Source: Klebsormidium nitens
Lineage: Eukaryota > Streptophyta > Klebsormidiophyceae > Klebsormidiales > Klebsormidiaceae
Direction of reading: 5' to 3'
Length of the DNA stretch: 64,000 nt
Assembly (NCBI GenBank): GCA_000708835.1
Contig: DF237172.1
Coordinates: 1-64,000 of the forward strand
This document shows, one piece after another, positions 58,906 to 64,000 of the stretch. Each line of letters starts with the position of its first letter. Within the stretch, counting starts at the first letter, position 1. Both the position numbers and the translations under genes were made by a program. Below the pieces are notes generated by a model that saw only the letters and a list, made by a program, of their open reading frames with translations, was not told the origin of the DNA and did no database searches.

Positions 58906-61900
58906 ATGGATTTCAGTGAGACCTACAAGCACAGCGGTCCTTGTGCGTGGTCTCCCAATGGCAGAATGCTCGCAACAGCGGTCGACTTCCGCTTGGTGGT
59001 GCGGGACGCCGACAGCTTGCAGGTGCGCCTTTCTCCTTGCTAGCTTTGAACCCCAGGCAGTCAAGATTAGGGTTTTCATTTTCACCCACCCATGCTCAGA
59101 CCAGGGTGGTTTTCTGGAGTGATCCTGCATCAACTCAGGGAGCCTTATGCACTGAGGAGGCTGCTGCATTGAGGAGGCAGCTGTCTTGAAGCATCTGACA
59201 TGTTGAGCCCGTCAGTCCTGCACTCTGGTTGCTTGTGATGATGGTGGTATGCACGCAATTCCGGACGATAAAAAAATGGTTCAACTTTGTTGAAAGAACA
59301 AATGCAGGGTTCATCGATAAGCGCTGTGCCGCAAGCAGATTAAGTGTACATGATGCATCTTTCTTGTGCTCTTGAGCTGATGCAATGCTGACCTGGGGGC
59401 AGGTAGTCCAGCCGATTCTGCTGGGGCATCAGACCATCATGCACTGTTGAGTGGTTTTGTATCTTTGAGTTCAACGATTGCTTGGCCCCCATCTTCTCTC
59501 CATAAAGCTGGGCAATCAAGGTTGATCAGCATCCTTTTGGAGTAGTCTGGAAAGAGACAAAATGCATTAGCTATTGACCAACTTATGCCACTTTCAGAAG
59601 CTTTTCTAACTGCCAGAATTGCAAAGACTTCCACAGACAAATTCCAAGAAGATTGCACCCATGCCTCTGCAGGTCCTTCAGCTCTTCTCCTGCCTCGACA
59701 AGATCAACCAGATCGAGTGGGCCAGTGACTCCACCTATATCCTCTGCGCGCTCTATAAACGCTCGCTCATCCAGGTCTGGTCGGTCGCGCAGCCCGAGTG
59801 GATCTGCAAGATTGACAACGGGCCCGCCGGGCTCGTGCACGCACGCTGGTGTCCCGATGGGCGCGGAATCCTCGCCACCTCTAGTTTCCAGCTCAAGATC
59901 ACATTCTGGTCCCTTGTCACCAAGCACAGCGAGAGCCTGCAGTGGCCAAAGCTGGTAATGAGGGGCGTGAGTTTCTCGCACGACGGGAAGTTTGCGGCGG
60001 TGGCGACGCGGCGGGATTGCAAAGACTTCGTGAACATTCTGACGTCGGAATCGTGGGAGCTTGTGACGAGATTCGAGGTGGGGACGGCGGACCTGGCGGA
60101 CCTGGCGTGGGCGCCAGACGATGGAAGCATTGCAGTGTGGGATAGCATCCTGGATTACAAGGTATGGCATCTGCTTCGTAAATTCATCATTTTAATTGCA
60201 ATTTGAGTTTTTGCGTGCAAGGCAGTCTTTTGGCATAGAATGCGTGCAAGGCAGTCTTCTGGCATAGAATCATCGTAGTGGACTGCAGTCTTGACCCAAG
60301 TGTTCCGCAGGACTCAAACCTTCAAAAGCGTGTGGGACGGCATCCTTTTAATCAAGGAACCAGCTCCATCTATACAAGATCCAAATTGGTCCGAACTCTG
60401 CCCGTTTGCATTACGACTCAGATTGGGCCGACTCCCCACGAGTCCCCTAGACCTTACAGATGCTCATCCACTCTCCACTTGTTTGGACCTCACTGAATTA
60501 AACGGCCTTTGAGGACTCAGCCTGACTCCGCCAATTTCACTCTCTGCACACCCCACATTGGTTACATCTATTGGGCCCAAGCTTATCTATGGTTTACCCC
60601 AAACCGTGCAGATGCTCATCTACTCCCCCGACGGCCGCCTCACCGCCCAGTACTCCGCCTACGAAAACGCGCTCGGGATCAAAACCGCTTCGTGGTCGCC
60701 CTCCGGCCAGTTCCTCGCGATCGGAAGCTTTGACCAGACGGCCCGTGTTTTGAACCACCTGACGTGGCGACCCTTTGGCGAGTTTATTCACACTCCTACG
60801 ATACGGCCGAACGGAGCGGTGGCAGTTTACAGGGAGCTAGAGGAGGGCCGACATGTAGTGCTGGAGGGGCGTGCGGAGGGGCTGACGAACGGGATGCAGT
60901 TTCGGGAGGCGGCGGCAGCGGCGGCGGACGCGCAGGGGGCGCGAGAGGTGAGAAGAGGCTTGAGCACTCGTACCCCCCAATTACAGAACCTGAAACCGCC
61001 GGAAATACTCTATCTACTGAAGTGCCTATCGAATGTTTCGAAGTGGGGGCGTTTGATTGAATCTTGCGTTTAAGCCCCTCAGTGGAGAAGTTGGAGAAGA
61101 GAGGTGGTCGCTCAGAATTGGAAGCCCGTCGTTTCTGCTACTGAAACCCGTGGAAGAAAGTTGGCGCTTGGATCAGAGCGAGTTGAGGCTGTGCCCGGGG
61201 TCAGAGCATGGGCGCTTCACAAAGTGCTTGGCGCGATTTGCAGGGAACAGATCTCAGCTCCGCTGCGACTCCCTCCATATCTTGTTACTCGCTCTAAACA
61301 CGGCCTTTTCTTTTGCAGGGACCGACAAAAGCGCGCTACGAAGTGGTCGACGAGCAGGTGGTAGCCGTGCCAAACCGGAAGCCAGAGCCCGATAAACCGA
61401 ACCCGAAGCAAGGAATAGGTGAGCCGCGGCAGGACTAGCTGCGCCGTACCTAGTTCTCGTCCGAGCGCGCAGTTTAGACTGTCTTCCGGTCCGTCAGCGC
61501 CCGGCTGAAAGATCGCAAACCACCGTCATTAAGGAGATCTCCGAGAGCAGGACTGCCTCGGTTTGCAATCCGAAGTAGCCAGTTCATCGTGCTCAAAAGA
61601 GGGTCCTCGTACGAGAAGTCGCCCCAAAGGTGAATCTATCCAGATTCGCCCATACGCTATTATATGAAATGCCAGTCACGTTTCCTCGTTTTCACCCAAT
61701 CCTTGCCAATCAGATCTTTTCGAGTACAGCGCCCACAGCCGATACCTAACCACACCCTTGAGACGGCGAAGCTATCCAGGTGTGCGGAAGTTTCTTCGCT
61801 TTCCGCACGCATCTGCGCTTCTGCATCTCCTCTCATCTCTGAAAAAACCGGAAATTCTTCCACTCAGGTCTGCTAGAATGGAGCCCGGACAGCCAGTACC

Positions 61901-62223
61901 TCGCCACGCGCAACGACAGCATGCCGACCGCCGTGTGGGTATGGTCCATGCCGTCCCTCGAACTGACCGCCGTCCTCATCCAAAAAGAGCCCGTCAAGGC
62001 GGCCACGTGGGACCCCACGAGCGCGCGGCTCGCGATCGTGACGGGCACCGCGCGCGTGTTTCTGTGGGCGCCCGACGGCGCGTCGTGCGTGCACGTGCCT
62101 TTAGCGGACTTTCACGCCGTCGGGCTGCGGTGGAACCCGGCGGGGAACGCGTTTGTGCTGTTAGATAAGGACACGTTCTGCTGCGCATTTGTGCCACGGA
62201 CGGACGAATACGAGGGCCACTGA
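58906..62223 (+). CDS. WRAP73: WRAP73 (WDR8)-like WD40 protein
   Basis: Five exons join in frame to about 465 aa (animal WRAP73 about 460): 58906-59022, 59673-60161, 60612-60947, 61319-61418, 61868-62223. The start MDFSETYKHSG, then RLVVRDADSLQVLQLFSCLD, IEWASDSTYILCALYKR, IQVWSVAQPEWICKID, CKDFVNIL, YSPDGRLTAQYSAYENALGI, NPKQGIGLLEWSPDSQYLAT and WVWSMPSLELTAVL follow the family order closely. WRAP73 is a WD40-propeller protein of centrosomes and spindle poles in animals and fungi (with SSX2IP/Msd1 partners). In an organism without canonical centrioles a microtubule-nucleation role is plausible, by inference. Exon 3 ends in an alanine-rich insert (EAAAAAADAQGA) where the family has a variable linker. 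Confidence 0.92.
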
Positions 62224-63838
62224 GGGGCGACTGTCAGTTTCAATCGACCTTGCAGAGTCTAGTAAGCGTATATTTACCCACCCGAAGGTCCAATTCTTTG
62301 CATATACAAGAAAATAAAGGTCTCTAGTCGTCTGCATGAGGTGTGTATGTACAAGCTTTGCCATCAGTCGACGTCATATGGTGTCTGACTATCACGTGCT
62401 CAAATCAAGCTGGACGTGTAGTTCCATTCATGCATCAGATTGTGCGATTTAACGGTCAGGACCTGCCTCCATATGCAGTGCGTCTCACGTGGAGCTTCAT
62501 GGTTTATATGTATCTAGTTTGATTAGCTGAGGTGGCATACAAGTGCCTCAGTGTGACCGACACGATAAGAGCACTGATTTTGCACTCAGTAGGATCAAGC
62601 GGATTAGTCACAATACAGTAGTACGGTCACACGCGAAATGCAATGCGGCGGGTGCAACGGCCTCTTTCATATCAACGTCAATCCGGTCAGCTTTTGCAGT
62701 CACACGACCGTCGTGCTGAATGATCATTTCAAACCCATAATTAGTTCGGACGGTTCACAAACCGAAGAACTTGCTTATACTTTGTATAGCTACTGAGCAC
62801 GATCAGGGTCCAACAGATGAAATACCTTGCATTAGTTGCAGATCCGGATTAAATCTGCACACATGCATACTGAGCGTGATGCACCGTACATTTTGCATAT
62901 GCCGACGTACATGGGGGTGGATATACAAAGTTCGGGGCACGGTTACATACAAATTCTCTCCCGCCAGCGCTGTGCATGTCGTGGATCCCCTGATCGAACA
63001 TGATATGTGCGAGCCCCGGCCAGCCATGCATGCCCATGCACCAATAGGTAGTCGAGTATGCCATGCCCACTATGATGGTGAATATGGGGCATCTTTTTGA
63101 ATTTCGATCAATACTCAGTCATAGCATGAGCACACGACTGAGTTTTATGGATGTCAGATCGCGACCGTACCACACTCCTTAGTAATGCAGATCTCATGCA
63201 GCGGCTTGGAGCTGCCGAGATAGTCGCATTCGCGAATTATACGCATACCAACACCTTCTGTTGGCGTCCGCAGCGCCCAAATGCACATGACAGAGGCCCG
63301 GCCCGGCCCAGTCTTCGTTGGATTGGCAATTGCCGTCTGGATTTTTGAGCGCTGGGCCCCGCAGCAATGCAAGTAGGTCAACAAAATACCAATTATTGAG
63401 TCATGCTGATGTCAACGGACTCTTACACCGAGGGTTCTGGTTAGACGGTACGTGACCAAACTCGTCCTCAACCTTGCAGATTAGATTCTTATTCTACTAA
63501 GATACAACCTCGGTGACCAATGCACTAGTGCTTAAGTGACCAATGCACTAGTGTCTACCATATCCACATCCAGGCCCACCTGTGAAGGAGTCAAGCTTGA
63601 CCTTGTTACTCCCGAGACAACTCTTTGCCGCACGCTTGCTGCATCCTTCCAAAGAGCCAGACCTCCGCCCATTGCCTATCTTATTCTACTCTCAGCTTCA
63701 AGAGCACAAGTGAGCATAACGTTCGTGCTTAACAAAGGAGCTACAGAGGGCTTGACGCCGGCTGCATCAGAGCAAGCCCCCATCCTCATCCCTACCCTCG
63801 AACCCAACCCTTCACAGGAGCTCAATCCCGTTTTGGGA
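62224..63838. other. Intergenic, nothing recognised
   Basis: Apart from the AATAAA at 62313, I see no gene or structured repeat in this 1.6 kb. Confidence 0.5.
62313..62318 (+). terminator. Possible AATAAA polyadenylation signal
   Basis: AATAAA lies about 90 bases after the WD40 gene stop, a sensible distance for a 3' end signal. It is a short motif in AT-rich sequence, so chance is not excluded. Confidence 0.4.
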
Positions 63839-64000
63839 CTACGACACACTGACAGTGTGCTGCTCGGAATCAAGCCCGCTCTCTTGCTTATCAAATACCA
63901 GCCCTCCCTCAGTGAGCTGGATGTGGAGGGCGCTGGCCTCAGCGTTTGACAGTGTCTCCTTGCACTTTACACACACAGGCGCTTCCGCACCGAACTCCCG
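63839..64000 (-). CDS. Possible 3' end of a gene leaving the window
   Basis: The minus strand is open from the window edge to a stop at 63841-63839, giving 53 codons. It reads EFGAEAPVCVKCKETLSNAE, then SALHIQLTEGGLVFD, ending EQHTVSVS. C-V-K-C followed by twelve residues and a histidine gives half of a C2H2 pattern, loosely like the C-terminal finger of OTU1-type deubiquitinases. A second histidine is lacking. The frame has coding-like composition, but only 162 bases are visible. Confidence 0.35.
   Translation of the reverse strand, partial: REFGAEAPVCVKCKETLSNAEASALHIQLTEGGLVFDKQESGLDSEQHTVSVS

Noticed and set aside
1-64000. tRNA, rRNA or CRISPR arrays
   Set aside because: No cloverleaf with matching acceptor and T arms, no rRNA-like core, and no spaced identical repeats were seen. 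A covariance-model scan would be needed to exclude tRNAs fully.

Overview
The window is nuclear DNA of a plant-lineage eukaryote. Genes are split by many GT-AG introns of roughly 100-1500 bp with (T/C)GCAG acceptors, and exons are GC-richer than introns. The gene set (a plant-type anoctamin, a DUF627 protein of the family that plants fuse to ubiquitin hydrolases, an AFG1-like ATPase, a WRAP73-type WD40 protein) points to a streptophyte. A charophyte alga such as Klebsormidium is my best guess, as an inference only. An assembly gap of 320 Ns lies at 27143-27462.

Layout: (1) 1490-7201 (+) a YcaC-like isochorismatase-fold hydrolase in six exons, with a GC-AG intron and repeat-rich introns. (2) 16927-8038 (-) a 15-exon anoctamin/TMEM16 channel or scramblase, encoding about 698 aa. 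(3) 18043-27097 (+) a DUF627...RING gene that appears broken by two frame disruptions and one in-frame stop. (4) 28.3-33.2 kb: a decayed inverted fragment, a small gene of unknown function (29522-30121) and the 3' part of a C2H2 zinc-finger gene (30950-33218). (5) 34254-34466 (-) a probable isolated acidic last exon. (6) 49983-35998 (-) a complete paralogue of gene 3. Its 11 exons join in one open frame of about 2461 aa, running from an N-terminal DUF627 region through internally duplicated modules to a C-terminal C3HC4 RING finger. (7) 50728-57178 (+) an AFG1-like mitochondrial AAA ATPase in ten exons, divergent from gene 6. (8) 58906-62223 (+) a WRAP73-like WD40 protein in five exons. (9) 64000-63839 (-) a possible 3' end of a gene leaving the window.

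The most unusual content is the pair of inverted, convergent DUF627-RING genes. Known plant relatives carry DUF627 and DUF629 next to a ubiquitin-hydrolase domain. Here the C-terminus is instead a RING finger, the usual mark of a ubiquitin E3 ligase, and the middle is a set of exon modules unknown to me that one copy has multiplied. The palindrome GCCACGTGGC sits just inside the intron after three of the four copies of one module exon. A second layer is mobile and repeated DNA: four MITE-like elements share a core and have doubled terminal inverted repeats and offset 6-13 bp direct repeats. There are also two perfect hairpins, coding minisatellites, and an excess of the octamer TGACGTCA (at least 19 by eye).

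Exon joins were worked out by hand from reading-frame continuity, splice-site motifs and paralogue comparison. No alignment or database search was run.
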